DNA of 64,000 bases from Ignavibacteriota bacterium (GTDB taxonomy: Bacteria > Bacteroidota > Ignavibacteria > Ignavibacteriales > Melioribacteraceae), in assembly GCA_016708125.1 (NCBI GenBank), contig JADJGF010000001.1, forward strand, positions 4,439,072-4,503,071. The letters run 5' to 3'. Below the pieces are notes generated by a model. That model was not told the origin of the DNA. It saw nothing but the letters and a program-made list of their open reading frames with translations, and made no database searches. The position numbers and the translations under genes were made by a program. Positions 46,266 to 55,970 of this stretch are shown here, one piece after another; position 1 is the first letter of the stretch; each line of letters starts with the position of its first letter.

Positions 46266-46490
46266 ATATAACGGCGTGGCAAATAACCCGTCCGCCCAAC
46301 ACAACAATTTTATTAATTAACGAATTTATATTTTTACAAAACAATGTTTAACTTTTTTCCACAAACATTGTTTTTAAACTTTCTGAATTGCACAACACTT
46401 TAACAAAAAACAAATATTTACTTCCTAACTTTTTGTTTACAAACCAAACCCAAACTGAGCGAAGCGGTCGGGTTGATTTGTTGGTTATGT
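46266..46490 (-). repeat. attC22
   Basis: ATATAAC to GTTATGT, hairpin stem AACAATGTTT / AAACATTGTT. Confidence 0.92.
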
Positions 46491-46496
46491 GCATTT

Positions 46497-47606
46497 TTAT
46501 TCTTCTTTAAGTTCACCATATTCTCTTAGAAGTTTTTGTAATTCTGATGGGGGTAATTTTTTAATTGAAGAACGAACATCTCTTGAAATATTTGCTAATT
46601 CAATTTTTCGTTCTTCTTTTTTTTCTTTTTCTTCTTCATTATCTTCATCACTTTTTGGTAAAGCTAATAATTTAATATCATTACCTTTAATAATATGCGA
46701 AGTAATCAGGTTTGTAATTTGTTCAACTTTTTTGTCAATATTTTTGTCAATGTTTTTATCTTTTTTTATTGCAATTTTATGTTGTTCTTCAGCTTTACTA
46801 GAAATAGCAATTGAAATATTATTTAACAATTCTTCTTCTCTAGCCTTTTCACTTTTTAATAGTTTTTGATTACCAAAATAAGCCTCTGTTATTGGGGCAA
46901 TAATTTTTTTATAAGAAAGATATGCTGCATAACATTTAAAACCAACAGTAAATAGTTCAATTAAATTTATAGCGACATCGACATTAAGGTTAATTACGAA
47001 GTCAACAGAACCATTTTGAACTTCAACAATTTTAATATCTTTTGGTGAACTACTATTTATGATTTGATGATAAATTGGGATTGTTCTATTCCATGCAGAA
47101 ATATTTTTAACAAATTCATTTAGATTTGTAATAGTTTTTTGATCAATAAAAATAATAGATAAAATTGCTTCTTTTTCTTGGGATAAATCGGAATTACTAA
47201 TTTTTATATATGGATCTATAAATTCCTCAATATTATCGATTTCGTTAATATTTTCTTGAAGCTTTTGATTTAATTGATTTAAAATTTGATTTAATTGACT
47301 ATAAAATTGATTTAGTTCAATTTCACTGTCAGTAATTAAATTTGCAATTTTTTCATCAAAATTTGTTTCTGTAAATGGTCTTACTGTAGATTTGGGAAAT
47401 AAACTATTTAACATATTAGGTAAATCGCCTTCGTAAATTGAATTTAATTTACTTGAAACTTTACTAGCAATGTCTCTAAGTGTTACAATATTATTTTGAT
47501 TGTTAGGTAAACTATTTAAATAATCTTGAACATCTCGCTTAAAGCCCAAATCAATTATTTCATTGTTAAAAGTTTTAATGTAATCATAAATTGTTTCAAT
47601 ATTCAT
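46497..47606 (-). CDS. Large hypothetical coiled-coil protein
   Basis: 369 residues, mainly helical and acidic/Asn-rich. A Gln/Asn-rich coiled coil (QLNQILNQLNQKLQENINE) is near residue 105. A hydrophobic segment with VQNGSVDFVINLNVDVAINL (about 210-230) and TVGFKCYAAYLSYKK follows; I have no family name for it. The C-terminal EKEKKEERKIE-type tail is highly charged. No signal peptide. Cassette of one gene; function unknown. Confidence 0.6.
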   Translation of the reverse strand: MNIETIYDYIKTFNNEIIDLGFKRDVQDYLNSLPNNQNNIVTLRDIASKVSSKLNSIYEGDLPNMLNSLFPKSTVRPFTETNFDEKIANLITDSEIELNQFYSQLNQILNQLNQKLQENINEIDNIEEFIDPYIKISNSDLSQEKEAILSIIFIDQKTITNLNEFVKNISAWNRTIPIYHQIINSSSPKDIKIVEVQNGSVDFVINLNVDVAINLIELFTVGFKCYAAYLSYKKIIAPITEAYFGNQKLLKSEKAREEELLNNISIAISSKAEEQHKIAIKKDKNIDKNIDKKVEQITNLITSHIIKGNDIKLLALPKSDEDNEEEKEKKEERKIELANISRDVRSSIKKLPPSELQKLLREYGELKEE

Positions 47607-47640
47607 AATATTTCCTCAAAATTAAATAATATTTTTATGC

Positions 47641-47864
47641 ACATAACGGCGTGGCAAATAACCCGACTCCCTAAACAACAATTTTACAAAATAACGAATG
47701 ATTTATTTTAAAGAGCAGTTTTTAATTTGGTTTTACAAAAAACTGCGACTTACTTTTTTGAATTGTACTTCACTTTAACAAAAAACTAAAATTTACTTTC
47801 CAAAATTTGATTTACAAATTCAGCCCAAATTAGCGAAGCGGTCGGGTTGATTTGTTGGTTATGT
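47641..47864 (-). repeat. attC23
   Basis: ACATAAC to GTTATGT with GCAGTTTTT/AAAAACTGC hairpin. Confidence 0.92.
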
Positions 47865-47878
47865 TGCTTTTTTATTTT

Positions 47879-48361
47879 TTACTCACGAATTAACATAATT
47901 TCATTAGTTACATTCCCATCTTGTATTGCTTTTTGTACAATCATATCTGGTGTTTTAAATTCAAATCTAAATTTTAATGGGGAATTCTCTGGATTAGTAA
48001 TTATAATTTCGCCTTTATTTTCTGATGTGAACCAAGCTTGGCAAAGTTCCATATTTGGTGAAGATTCTTTTAATTCTGCTATAATAAATTTATCAGCTTT
48101 TTTATCATAGCCATAAAGTTGAATTACTCTGTCAACTATTTTTCCGTTCTTTATTACTTTGCTATTACATACTAAACCATTTCCAAACTTCTCATTTTCA
48201 GAAATAAATTTTGTTTCATCATCAAATTCACATTTCCAAGTTCCAATAAATTGTTTCATCAATTCAACTTGATCAAGTTTTTCATTCATACTCTGTGCCT
48301 TATTTAAATTTACAACAATTAGAATAAATCCTAAAATCATTAAAGTTTTACGAATTACCAT
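47879..48361 (-). CDS. Secreted lipocalin-like protein
   Basis: 160 residues with a signal peptide (VIRKTLMILGFILIVVNLNKAQ). The body has LMKQFIGTWKCEFDDETKF near the start, typical of small secreted proteins with a lipocalin-like 'GTW' opening strand, and alternating strands after it. Likely periplasmic. Ligand unknown. Confidence 0.62.
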   Translation of the reverse strand: MVIRKTLMILGFILIVVNLNKAQSMNEKLDQVELMKQFIGTWKCEFDDETKFISENEKFGNGLVCNSKVIKNGKIVDRVIQLYGYDKKADKFIIAELKESSPNMELCQAWFTSENKGEIIITNPENSPLKFRFEFKTPDMIVQKAIQDGNVTNEIMLIRE

Positions 48362-48395
48362 AATTTATAAGATCCCATTTATTATTGCTATTGCA

Positions 48396-48618
48396 ACATA
48401 ACGGCGTGGCAAATAACCCGACGCCTTAAACAACAATTTTACTAAATAACGATCGATTTATTTTAAAGAGCAGTTTTTAATTTTCCTTGGCAAAAACTGC
48501 GACTCGCTTTTCTAAATTGTACTTCACTTTAACAAAATATTTAAATGAACTTCCAATATTTCTGTTTACAAAATTCCGCCAAGTGAAACCGGCGGTCGGG
48601 TTGATTTGTTGGTTATGC
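48396..48618 (-). repeat. attC24
   Basis: ACATAAC to GTTATGC with GCAGTTTTT/AAAAACTGC hairpin; outer arm CCGGCGGTCGGGTTGATTTG. Confidence 0.92.
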
Positions 48619-48667
48619 AATTTATTTTATAATATTAATCAAACTGAAGAATTCCACAAATAAAGTT

Positions 48668-49294
48668 TTATAATAGAATTCCCAAATTTATTGCAAAGAC
48701 CCCACCACTGTAACCTTTGTTCCCCAATTCTTTAAAATTACTAATAAAATGATATGATATTTTTGGCCCTATTTTTAACCAACTAGAAATAAAGAAATCT
48801 ATTCCTAAATTTGGCTCAACTCCGAAAACTGTTTCATTAACTACATCGCTTCCAATACTAAATAAATTATCTAAACTTGTTTTTGTTTGTGTTCCACTGC
48901 CAATATAAATACCAGTATTTAATCCAAAATGTATTCTTCCAACATCTCCTATTGCTAATTTTTCCGGATAGTAACTGAACCCAAATAATAATGGAATGAT
49001 TGTTACTGTTGATATATTGGAATAATTTACATTTGCAGATGCTCCAAATGTTCCTACTGAAGCATCAACAGACCATTGGTTATCAAACCAATATTGATAA
49101 TTTAAATCAATTAAAATATTTGTCTCAGTATTTACCTCAGATAAAGTTGTACTTGCTGAAGTGGTAGAATTCATCTTAAATCCAAAACTTACATTAATTG
49201 AATTAGTCCCATTTAAATTCATATTACTTTGTGAATAAACCGTAGAAGTAATAACAAAAAGAATAACTACTATAATTAATATTTCGTTCTTCAT
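48668..49294 (-). CDS. Outer-membrane beta-barrel protein
   Basis: 208 residues with a signal peptide (first ~21 residues, ending VYSQ) and a full set of short amphipathic strands containing alternating aromatic and polar residues (NYQYWFDNQWSVDASVG, FGVEPNLGIDFFISSWLKIGP). The C-terminus GGVFAINLGILL is a typical last strand, although it lacks the terminal Phe. Small porin-like family; substrate not known. Confidence 0.72.
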   Translation of the reverse strand: MKNEILIIVVILFVITSTVYSQSNMNLNGTNSINVSFGFKMNSTTSASTTLSEVNTETNILIDLNYQYWFDNQWSVDASVGTFGASANVNYSNISTVTIIPLLFGFSYYPEKLAIGDVGRIHFGLNTGIYIGSGTQTKTSLDNLFSIGSDVVNETVFGVEPNLGIDFFISSWLKIGPKISYHFISNFKELGNKGYSGGVFAINLGILL

Positions 49295-49318
49295 TTTAAT
49301 ACTCCTTTTTTTTTAATT

Positions 49319-49544
49319 GCATAACGGCGTGGCAAATAACACGCTGCCCTAAACAGCAATTTTAAGTTTATTGTTTCCGCCAAAATTTATAAAAACAGTT
49401 TTTAACTTCGTTTTGCAAAAACTGTTTTTTGGTTATTAAAATTTACTTTCAATATTAAACAACAAGTTTATACGAACTTTCAAATTTAATTTTTACAATA
49501 AATGCCAGACTGCGCACGCAGTCGGGTTGATTTGCTTGTTATAA
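49319..49544 (-). repeat. attC25
   Basis: GCATAAC to GTTATAA. Subtype interior with stem AAACAGTTTTT / AAAAACTGTTT, like attC14. Confidence 0.9.
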
Positions 49545-49548
49545 AGCA

Positions 49549-49944
49549 TTATTTAATTTCTATGTTTGGATTAATTTTTAATAATTCAGAAATAAAAGTA
49601 TTGAAATCTTTTGGAGCTATATAAAATCTGTTTTTAGATTTTTCAGTAATTTCTAATCTTTCTGATGATAGCGCATAAGAAGATAAAATATTATTTGTTT
49701 TTCTAACTTTTAATATATTTTCAATTTTTACATACTTTCTTAAAATCCAACTTTTTATAAATAATTCTCCTTTTTCAATTTTATAATTTGTGCTGTTCCA
49801 AATCCAAACTGAAAGTCCAATTGCACAAATAAAAATAATTAACATAGTTTTTGAATATAGGAAAACTAAAAATGGTAATATGAAAATTGGAATACTCCAA
49901 ATTACAATTGTGTAGAGCAAATCTTTTTTAGGTTCAAAATTCAT
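49549..49944 (-). CDS. bPH_4 (YyaB-like) membrane protein
   Basis: 131 residues: two N-terminal transmembrane helices (IVIWSIPIFILPFLVFLY and MLIIFICAIGLSVWIW), then a bacterial PH domain of the bPH_4 type with YKIEKGELFIKSW, IENILKVRKT, LSSERLEI and YIAPKDFNTFISEL. Role unknown; family members may organise membrane complexes. Cassette of one gene. Stop five bases from attC25. Confidence 0.75.
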   Translation of the reverse strand: MNFEPKKDLLYTIVIWSIPIFILPFLVFLYSKTMLIIFICAIGLSVWIWNSTNYKIEKGELFIKSWILRKYVKIENILKVRKTNNILSSYALSSERLEITEKSKNRFYIAPKDFNTFISELLKINPNIEIK

Positions 49945-49968
49945 AATTATTTTTTCTCTTTTTATGCT

Positions 49969-50192
49969 TTATAACGGCGACGCAAATAACACGCCGCCCT
50001 AAACAACAATTTTATTAAATAACGAATGATTTATTTAAAGAGCAGTTTTTAATTTTATTTTACTAAAAACTGCGACTAACTTTTCTGAATTGACTTAACT
50101 TTAGCTAATAACTTAACTGAACTTTCCAAACTATCTGTTTACAAACCAAACCAGTATTGAGCGAAGCGGTCGGGTTGATATGTTGGTTATAT
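49969..50192 (-). repeat. attC26
   Basis: TTATAAC to GTTATAT, GCAGTTTTT/AAAAACTGC hairpin. Confidence 0.92.
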
Positions 50193-50197
50193 AGCTT

Positions 50198-50953
50198 TTA
50201 TTCAATTAGAAAGTCCACTGTCTCAATGTAAGTCCACTTATTTTCTTTCAATTCAAATAAATATTCAGTAAAAGTTGAACCATTGTTTGCTGAAATTAAA
50301 ACTTTATTTAAGCTTTTATTAATTCTAAATTCAACGTAAGGTATTGAATAATATTTGAAACCCCATAAACTAGCTTTTAGTGTCGTTTTTGTTTCAATAA
50401 AATTTGCACGTGGCCATCCTCGCCATTTTAGGTTTAAATATTTGTTTTCATTTTTAGAACAACAATCACTTTTTATAAATTCATCAATCTGCTTTTTCTT
50501 TTTATTATTTACATAAACCACTTGGTTTTTAACTAAATCAGGCATTGGTCTAAAATTTAATAATGTATCAACAATATCATTCTTGTTTTTAGAGTAAATT
50601 GGATATAGTGTATCAGAATTAGTAATAATATATATAATTTCATTCTGAATCATTGTATAAGGTTTTTTCAAAAAATCACTATAATATTCTGATATATGAA
50701 AGTTTTGAAAATCTGTAAAAATACTGTAAACTGTTTTTTTATTAATATCTAATTCATTTAGAACATTTACTGAAATTGGTTTTATTTCATTTGACCATTT
50801 AATAAAATATTCTTCAAGTAATTTATTCGAATCTTCTTCATAAGCTTGACATAAAATAAAATTATTATTTTTTTCTACTTGGGCAAAAGTATAATCAATT
50901 ACTATAATAATGAATAGTTTGAGTACAATTATTATTTTCAAATATTTATACAT
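50198..50953 (-). CDS. Secreted hypothetical protein
   Basis: 251 residues with a signal peptide (MYKYLKIIIVLKLFIIIVIDY then TFAQ). It contains QVVYVNNKKKKQIDEFIKSD, a DCCSKNENK with paired Cys, and GWPRANFIETKTTLKASLWG. No known family. Cassette of one gene. Confidence 0.6.
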   Translation of the reverse strand: MYKYLKIIIVLKLFIIIVIDYTFAQVEKNNNFILCQAYEEDSNKLLEEYFIKWSNEIKPISVNVLNELDINKKTVYSIFTDFQNFHISEYYSDFLKKPYTMIQNEIIYIITNSDTLYPIYSKNKNDIVDTLLNFRPMPDLVKNQVVYVNNKKKKQIDEFIKSDCCSKNENKYLNLKWRGWPRANFIETKTTLKASLWGFKYYSIPYVEFRINKSLNKVLISANNGSTFTEYLFELKENKWTYIETVDFLIE

Positions 50954-50964
50954 TATTTTTAGCT

Positions 50965-51188
50965 ATATAACGGCGTGGCAAATAACCCGTCCGCCCAAAA
51001 AACAATTTTATTAAATAACGAATGATTTATTTTAAAGAGCAGTTTTTAATTTTCATCAGCAAAAACTGCGACTTACTTCTCTAAATTGTACTACACTTTA
51101 ATAAAAAACTTGAATTTACTTTCTGACTTTTTGTTTACAAACCAAACCAGAATTGAGCGAAGCGGTCGGGTTGATTTGTTTGTTATGT
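50965..51188 (-). repeat. attC27
   Basis: ATATAAC to GTTATGT with GCAGTTTTT hairpin. Confidence 0.92.
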
Positions 51189-51204
51189 GGCATTTTAAAA
51201 TATT

Positions 51205-52038
51205 TTAGTTTTCAATTCTTTTTACAACTTCATTCATTGTATAATGAACAAATTGTTCACCAAGACCAGTTAATACATATGGTTTTGTTTCTTCAAAAGC
51301 AGATTCCATCGTTGGTGAAATAACTCCTTTTCTTCTTGGAACTTTTTTCTTTAAAAATTGACCATATTGATTCGTTGCTCTTTCTTGACGAATTACACCT
51401 CCCATGCTTAAATCTCTAAATAACATTCTGTATAAGTCAGCTTCAGCAGAATCTTCTCTTGGTAATTCACCATTGATAGAATCCCAAATCTCAAAACGTG
51501 TTATTCCAGGATTTTTATAAATTTCTCTTATTATAGCGAAATGAGCTTCATGATATAAATTTAACCAATCCATAAAAAGTCTAATAACATCATCTGAGGT
51601 TAGTTTTGTCCCAGCCGAATTTGATACAATATTTTTTACATATTTTCTCTTTTCTTCTGTGTCAGATTCATCCCAAATACGAAATGCTTTTCTGACAAGT
51701 GAGAGATATTGTTCGCTTTGTATTCGTTCTTCAATTTGTTCTCCGATACCTTCAAACCTATTAACAACTTCTTCCAAATCTTTCATTAATATGCTAATCT
51801 TTTTTGCATGCTCCTCGAGCCATTGACTTTGTAGATTATTTGTTTTAATGCCACTTTCTTCAGTTTTGTAACTTACTGCGGCGCTAATAAAACCACCAAC
51901 CCAAGGAATACTGCCAAGTGCAGCTAATACAAATTTTTCTACCATTCTTTGCCAATTTTTAGGAGAAGTTTTGATTAATTCAGTTTTGATAAACTCAATT
52001 GCTTTTCCCTCGAAATCTTTAATATCAGAATTATTCAT
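51205..52038 (-). CDS. Helical hypothetical protein
   Basis: 277 residues from the ATG at 52038; the preceding frame is attC28 read-through. One hydrophobic patch (VLAALGSIPWVGGFISAAVS) near residue 40 is followed by a helical charged region and a C-terminal winged-helix-like part (GLGEQFVHYTMNEVVKRIE). Proteins with this mix are occasionally found next to defence genes, but I have no family name. Cassette of one gene. Confidence 0.6.
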   Translation of the reverse strand: MNNSDIKDFEGKAIEFIKTELIKTSPKNWQRMVEKFVLAALGSIPWVGGFISAAVSYKTEESGIKTNNLQSQWLEEHAKKISILMKDLEEVVNRFEGIGEQIEERIQSEQYLSLVRKAFRIWDESDTEEKRKYVKNIVSNSAGTKLTSDDVIRLFMDWLNLYHEAHFAIIREIYKNPGITRFEIWDSINGELPREDSAEADLYRMLFRDLSMGGVIRQERATNQYGQFLKKKVPRRKGVISPTMESAFEETKPYVLTGLGEQFVHYTMNEVVKRIEN

Positions 52039-52059
52039 ATTTCGTTCCTTTTCTATGAC

Positions 52060-52280
52060 ACATAACGGCGTGGCAAATAACCCGTCCGCCAAAAGCAACA
52101 ATTTTGTTAAATAACGAATAATTTATTTAAAGAGCAAAGTTTAACTTTCTTTAGCAAACTTTGCGACTCACTTCTCTAAATTGTGCTACACTTTTACAAA
52201 AAACTAAAATTTACTTTCAAATTTTTTTTTTGCACAAAACCCAAACGAGCGAAGCGGTCGGGTTGATTTGTTGGTTAGCT
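52060..52280 (-). repeat. attC28
   Basis: ACATAAC to GTTAGCT with GCAAAGTTT/AAACTTTGC hairpin. Confidence 0.92.
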
Positions 52281-52292
52281 TGTGAAAATTAT

Positions 52293-52904
52293 CTACTCTA
52301 CTTCATAAGATATAAGTTCATACTTAGAGGAAGTATACCATTTACCAGACAAACTTTTTATGCCTTCTTCCCATTTTATATAACCGATATTCGGACTAAA
52401 ATAATAATCTTGTTGATATCCATTAGTATTGTCATATTTTAAGCGATAATGGTAACATTGAAATGTTTGTGAAGGAGTAGTAAAGCTTTCATTTATAGAG
52501 ACAACTGTGATTGTCCCATTTGCACCCATGGGACGATAACTATAATTAGCTGATGAAGGATAAACATATTGGAGTGTAGAATATCCTATCCCATTGACAT
52601 TTGATGAACTATCGTAGTATTGCCATAACCCATCATCTTTGTTCATTTCAAATCCCCAAAATGTTTTATACCATTTTTCATTAAGAATAGTAGTATCAGA
52701 TTCAACTCTACAAACAATAGTACTAACATTTCTAATATTGCCGATTGAGTCAAAAGATGTTCTTTGATACTCCCACTGATTTCCTACATTAAGTGGAAAC
52801 AAAACCTCTTTTTCGGTATTGCTTTCAGTAGGATTATCATCATTTCCCTTGCAGCCAAATAGCGATAACATAACTAAAAGCAAGATAAAAATTAATTTTT
52901 TCAT
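52293..52904 (-). CDS. Lipoprotein, hypothetical
   Basis: 203 residues with a lipoprotein signal (KKLIFILLLVMLSLFGCKGN). A conserved EVLFPLNVGNQWEYQR opening follows, common in Bacteroidota lipoproteins whose body is a beta-sandwich. Later parts are repetitive strands rich in Tyr/Ser. Surface exposed or periplasmic. Function unknown. Confidence 0.68.
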   Translation of the reverse strand: MKKLIFILLLVMLSLFGCKGNDDNPTESNTEKEVLFPLNVGNQWEYQRTSFDSIGNIRNVSTIVCRVESDTTILNEKWYKTFWGFEMNKDDGLWQYYDSSSNVNGIGYSTLQYVYPSSANYSYRPMGANGTITVVSINESFTTPSQTFQCYHYRLKYDNTNGYQQDYYFSPNIGYIKWEEGIKSLSGKWYTSSKYELISYEVE

Positions 52905-52936
52905 ATTATTATTACCTCAATTATTGTTATTTACAA

Positions 52937-53125
52937 GCTAACGGCGTGGCAAATAAGCCGCCGCCCAAAACTGATGGTTAAGTTAGAACGACTAATTAAA
53001 TAATTATAAAAAAATTTTCATAGCAGTAGAAACTTGAACAAGAAACTAAAGACGGAACGACCAACATTAAAATTTGTAAAATGCCGAATGCGAAAAAAGC
53101 GGTCGGCTTGAGTTGCTTGTTAGCC
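52937..53125 (-). repeat. attC29 (divergent subtype)
   Basis: AGCTAAC core, CAAATAAGCCGCCGCC against GCGGTCGGCTTGAGTTG arms, GTTAGCC core. Shorter interior without the usual hairpin. Confidence 0.82.
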
Positions 53126-53143
53126 AACTTTTTGAAGAATAAA

Positions 53144-54181
53144 CTAAATATCATAAATATGACCGTGCGAAGATTCTCCTTTATCTTTACGAACAATTGT
53201 TGGTTTTATCCAAATAAGTTTATGCTGTAAAAAGTTTTCACCATAAACTTGATTTCGCCAATGACCTCTACGCCAATGAGTTGAAAGTTCTTTTCCGGAA
53301 GGAATGCTTTCACACTCTTTTTTTATTGAGTCACCACAAAACAATATTTTTGTATAACCTTGACTTTCAAGTTTTGACTGATTCCTTTGTATATCTTTTA
53401 TGGATTTTGATTTACTTAATTTATCAATCAAACTATCGGGTGGATTTGAAGGATAACGACTATCAACTTCTTTATGTTCCGATGATAGATAGCATAATGC
53501 ATTAATAATAAGTCTAAGCGATTCTTTAAAAATTGGGAAACCAGGGATAAACTTCTTCTCGATGACATTATCTAAATCAGCTTCCTCATAAATTTTAAAC
53601 TCATTTTCAATTGAAGAGCCTACAGTTGCATTCTCATCAATCAATAAATCGAATTCATAAGATTTGTCTGGGTTCTCAATAATATTTAATTCGGGATTAT
53701 ATTCAAGATTTGGTTGAACAGTTGTCAGCAATATTTTTAAATATGGTTCTATTTCAGGTTCATATCTTATATAGGCTCCATCAACAAAATAGTCTTTATC
53801 GAAGATTAATAAATCTTTTTGAGTGCCGAGATAAATATAAAATTGCTTAAATGGGAAGTGAAGATATTTTAAATAAACATTATCAACATCTGTTTTGTTA
53901 AAAAGATTTAATAAAGCATTTGGAAAATGGAAAATATTCTGTCCATTCTTTAAATATTCTATATAATAAAAATATAATTTGTCTTCGTTTTCTATTATCT
54001 CATCTAAGTCATTTGAAGTTTTAACTGATGGATAAGATTCATAAAAATCTATTCTTTCATTATAATCTTCAGTAAGTCCATCATCTGAATCGACGTTTTT
54101 ATATTTTTTAATTATATCCTTCAAAAAAGGACGACAATAAATAAAACGATTTGGGTGATATTTTAAATTTTCTTTTAACAT
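53144..54181 (-). CDS. Hypothetical protein with HWRRGHWRNQ motif
   Basis: 345 residues, no signal peptide. The N-terminal two thirds are acidic and contain a helical PHFP-type segment. The C-terminus carries ELSTHWRRGHWRNQVYGENF followed by IWIKPTIVRKD, a pattern found in phage- and plasmid-borne proteins, among them the AcrVA2 group. The resemblance is limited to this motif and is not proof of anti-CRISPR activity. Cassette of one gene. Confidence 0.55.
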   Translation of the reverse strand: MLKENLKYHPNRFIYCRPFLKDIIKKYKNVDSDDGLTEDYNERIDFYESYPSVKTSNDLDEIIENEDKLYFYYIEYLKNGQNIFHFPNALLNLFNKTDVDNVYLKYLHFPFKQFYIYLGTQKDLLIFDKDYFVDGAYIRYEPEIEPYLKILLTTVQPNLEYNPELNIIENPDKSYEFDLLIDENATVGSSIENEFKIYEEADLDNVIEKKFIPGFPIFKESLRLIINALCYLSSEHKEVDSRYPSNPPDSLIDKLSKSKSIKDIQRNQSKLESQGYTKILFCGDSIKKECESIPSGKELSTHWRRGHWRNQVYGENFLQHKLIWIKPTIVRKDKGESSHGHIYDI

Positions 54182-54199
54182 ATGATTGAATATTTAGTT

Positions 54200-54425
54200 G
54201 GCTAACGGCGTGGCAAATAACCCGTCCACACAAAACAACAATTTTATTAAATAACGATTGGTTTATTTTAAAGAGCAAAGTTTAATTTTTATTTAGCAAA
54301 CTTTGCAACTTACTTTTTTGAATTGCACTTCACTTTTACAAAAAACTAAAATTGAAAACTAAGCTTTCTGTTTACAAACCAAACCAGAATTGAGCGAAGC
54401 GGTCGGGTTGATTTGCGTGTTATAC
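54200..54425 (-). repeat. attC30
   Basis: GGCTAAC to GTTATAC, hairpin stem GCAAAGTTT/AAACTTTGC; right end GATTTGCGTGTTATACAC is shared with attC32 and attC33. Confidence 0.92.
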
Positions 54426-54763
54426 ACTTTTATTGATAATTTTTTTTTTAACTTTTTTGAAATATTTATTTAACAGATTTTTCTTAAATCTTATAAAAAC
54501 TTTTATTTATTGAAATATTTAAAAAGCTCTAAATATTAAATACATTTTTTGATTAGAAAAACTTGAACAGTAATTTTACATTTTAGAAAAACTAAAACTT
54601 AGAAAAATGTTTAACAAAAATTATTAAAAGAACGAAAACTAATTTTAAGAAATATTTTACGAATTTATATTTTTACGAAAAACAAAAATATGATTTTGCG
54701 AAAGTTTGAAAACTTAAAACTTTACAAAACTTAAAAGACAATTTTAAATAGATTTTAAACCGT
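54426..54763. other. Non-coding cassette body A (338 bp)
   Basis: No ORF above about 20 codons on either strand. Conserved with bodies B and C over its whole length: AGCTCTAAAT, ACATTTTTTG-ATAGAAAAAC, CAATTTTACATTTTA, and the block GACAATTTTAAATAGATTTT next to the right core. AT content is very high. Confidence 0.75.
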
Positions 54764-54989
54764 GTATAACGGCGTGGCAAATAACCCGCTGCCAAAAACA
54801 ACAAACTTAAGTTAATTTGTTTCCGCCGAATTTTATAAAAACTGTTGTTAATTTTGTTTTAGCAACAACAGTTTTTGGTTAATTAAATGTACTTTCAAAC
54901 TTTAACAAAAACGCTAAAAGAACTTTCAAACTATATTTTTACTCAAAACCCAAACCAGTACGGCAGTCGGGTTGATTTGCTGGTTATGC
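54764..54989 (-). repeat. attC31
   Basis: GTATAAC to GTTATGC. Subtype with TTTGTTTCCGCCGAATTT and a 12-bp stem AAAACTGTTGTT (54837-54848) / AACAACAGTTTT (54864-54875). The HigA-like stop codon is inside the core. Confidence 0.9.
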
Positions 54990-55325
54990 TTGTTCTATAA
55001 GTTTATATGATTCAATTCTATAATTAAGAATATTTGGATTTTCTTTGAGAAGTTCTAATAGAACTTTTGTTGAGCCAGTTGGAATTCTTTTCCCTTGTTC
55101 CCACTGTTTTACTGAAGAGGAGCTTACATTTAATACTTTTGCAAATACATTTTGACTTAATTTTGTCCGTTCTCTAATTTTTTGAATATCTTTTGCATTT
55201 ATTTTGACTTTCGGAATTTTTACTTCAAGTGCTTTCAATTCTTTTTCTGTAAATGATATTTTTAAATTATTTGAAATTAAATCTTGGACTGTTTTCCCAA
55301 TCGCTTCTTTTATTTTTGCTCTCAT
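54984..55325 (-). CDS. higA: HigA-type XRE antitoxin
   Basis: 113 residues. An Xre helix-turn-helix (IRERTKLSQNVFAKVLNVSS, then SVKQWEQGKRIPTGSTKVLL) in the C-terminal half follows an N-terminal helix. Position downstream of the toxin fits the reverse-order higBA arrangement. Represses its own operon, inferred. Confidence 0.87.
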   Translation of the reverse strand: MRAKIKEAIGKTVQDLISNNLKISFTEKELKALEVKIPKVKINAKDIQKIRERTKLSQNVFAKVLNVSSSSVKQWEQGKRIPTGSTKVLLELLKENPNILNYRIESYKLIEQA

Positions 55326-55331
55326 TTAATT

Positions 55332-55700
55332 TTATTCCTTTATACTAACAAATGTGCCTAACTTAACGAGTTCTGAATAATTATGTCTTTCAATTTCTAA
55401 TAAATCTTTAGCTAATTTTTTAAAATATCTTAATTCATTTTCATCTAAATTATCTTTTTCATTTTTTGAAAATCCATAGACAAATATTGCAATATCAGAT
55501 TTTTTATAAACTAAAATAGTTCTAAAACTTCCACTTTTACCACGTCCTTCTTTTGATATTCGAACTTTGTAAAGTCCATTAGCTAAATTACTTACTCCAA
55601 GATTGTTTGATAAATTTTCAACAGCATTTAATAAATATTTATCAGAAATAGAGTTCTTCTTTGCCCATTTATTAAACCATTTAGTTTTAAGATTTAGCAT
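55332..55700 (-). CDS. higB: HigB-like (RelE/DUF1044-type) toxin
   Basis: 122 residues from the ATG at 55700. RelE-fold toxin of the DUF1044 group: KTKWFNKWAKKNSISDKYLL, LYKVRISKEGRGKSGSFRTI, IFVYGFSKNEKDNLD. It is expected to cut mRNA at the ribosome. It starts the module, the XRE antitoxin follows six bases later. Toxin-first order is characteristic of higBA. Confidence 0.87.
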   Translation of the reverse strand: MLNLKTKWFNKWAKKNSISDKYLLNAVENLSNNLGVSNLANGLYKVRISKEGRGKSGSFRTILVYKKSDIAIFVYGFSKNEKDNLDENELRYFKKLAKDLLEIERHNYSELVKLGTFVSIKE

Positions 55701-55747
55701 GAGTAAATATATCACATTGTGTTACATTTGTCAAATTGTTTTTACAA

Positions 55748-55970
55748 GCATAACGGCGTGGCAAATAACCCGTCCGCCCTAAACATTTAATTTTATTAAT
55801 AACGAATTTAGAATTTTACAAAACAATGTTTAACTTTTTTCACAAACATTGTTTTTAAACTTTCTGAATTGTACTTCACTTTAGCATAAAGCTAAAATTG
55901 ACTTTCAAAATTTCTATTTACAAACCAAACCCAAACGAGCGAAGCGGTCGGGTTGATTTGCGTGTTATAC
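55748..55970 (-). repeat. attC32
   Basis: GCATAAC to GTTATAC, hairpin stem AACAATGTTT / AAACATTGTT; right end GCGTGTTATACACTTTTATT like attC30. Confidence 0.92.

Noticed and set aside
51205..52101. N-terminal extension LLLADGLFATPL before 52038
   Set aside because: Similar extensions (LLADGLFATPL before the gene at 60835, PRRYIA before those at 59609 and 62315, MRRRYTF before 45394) come from reading through attC sequence; they are not conserved protein.
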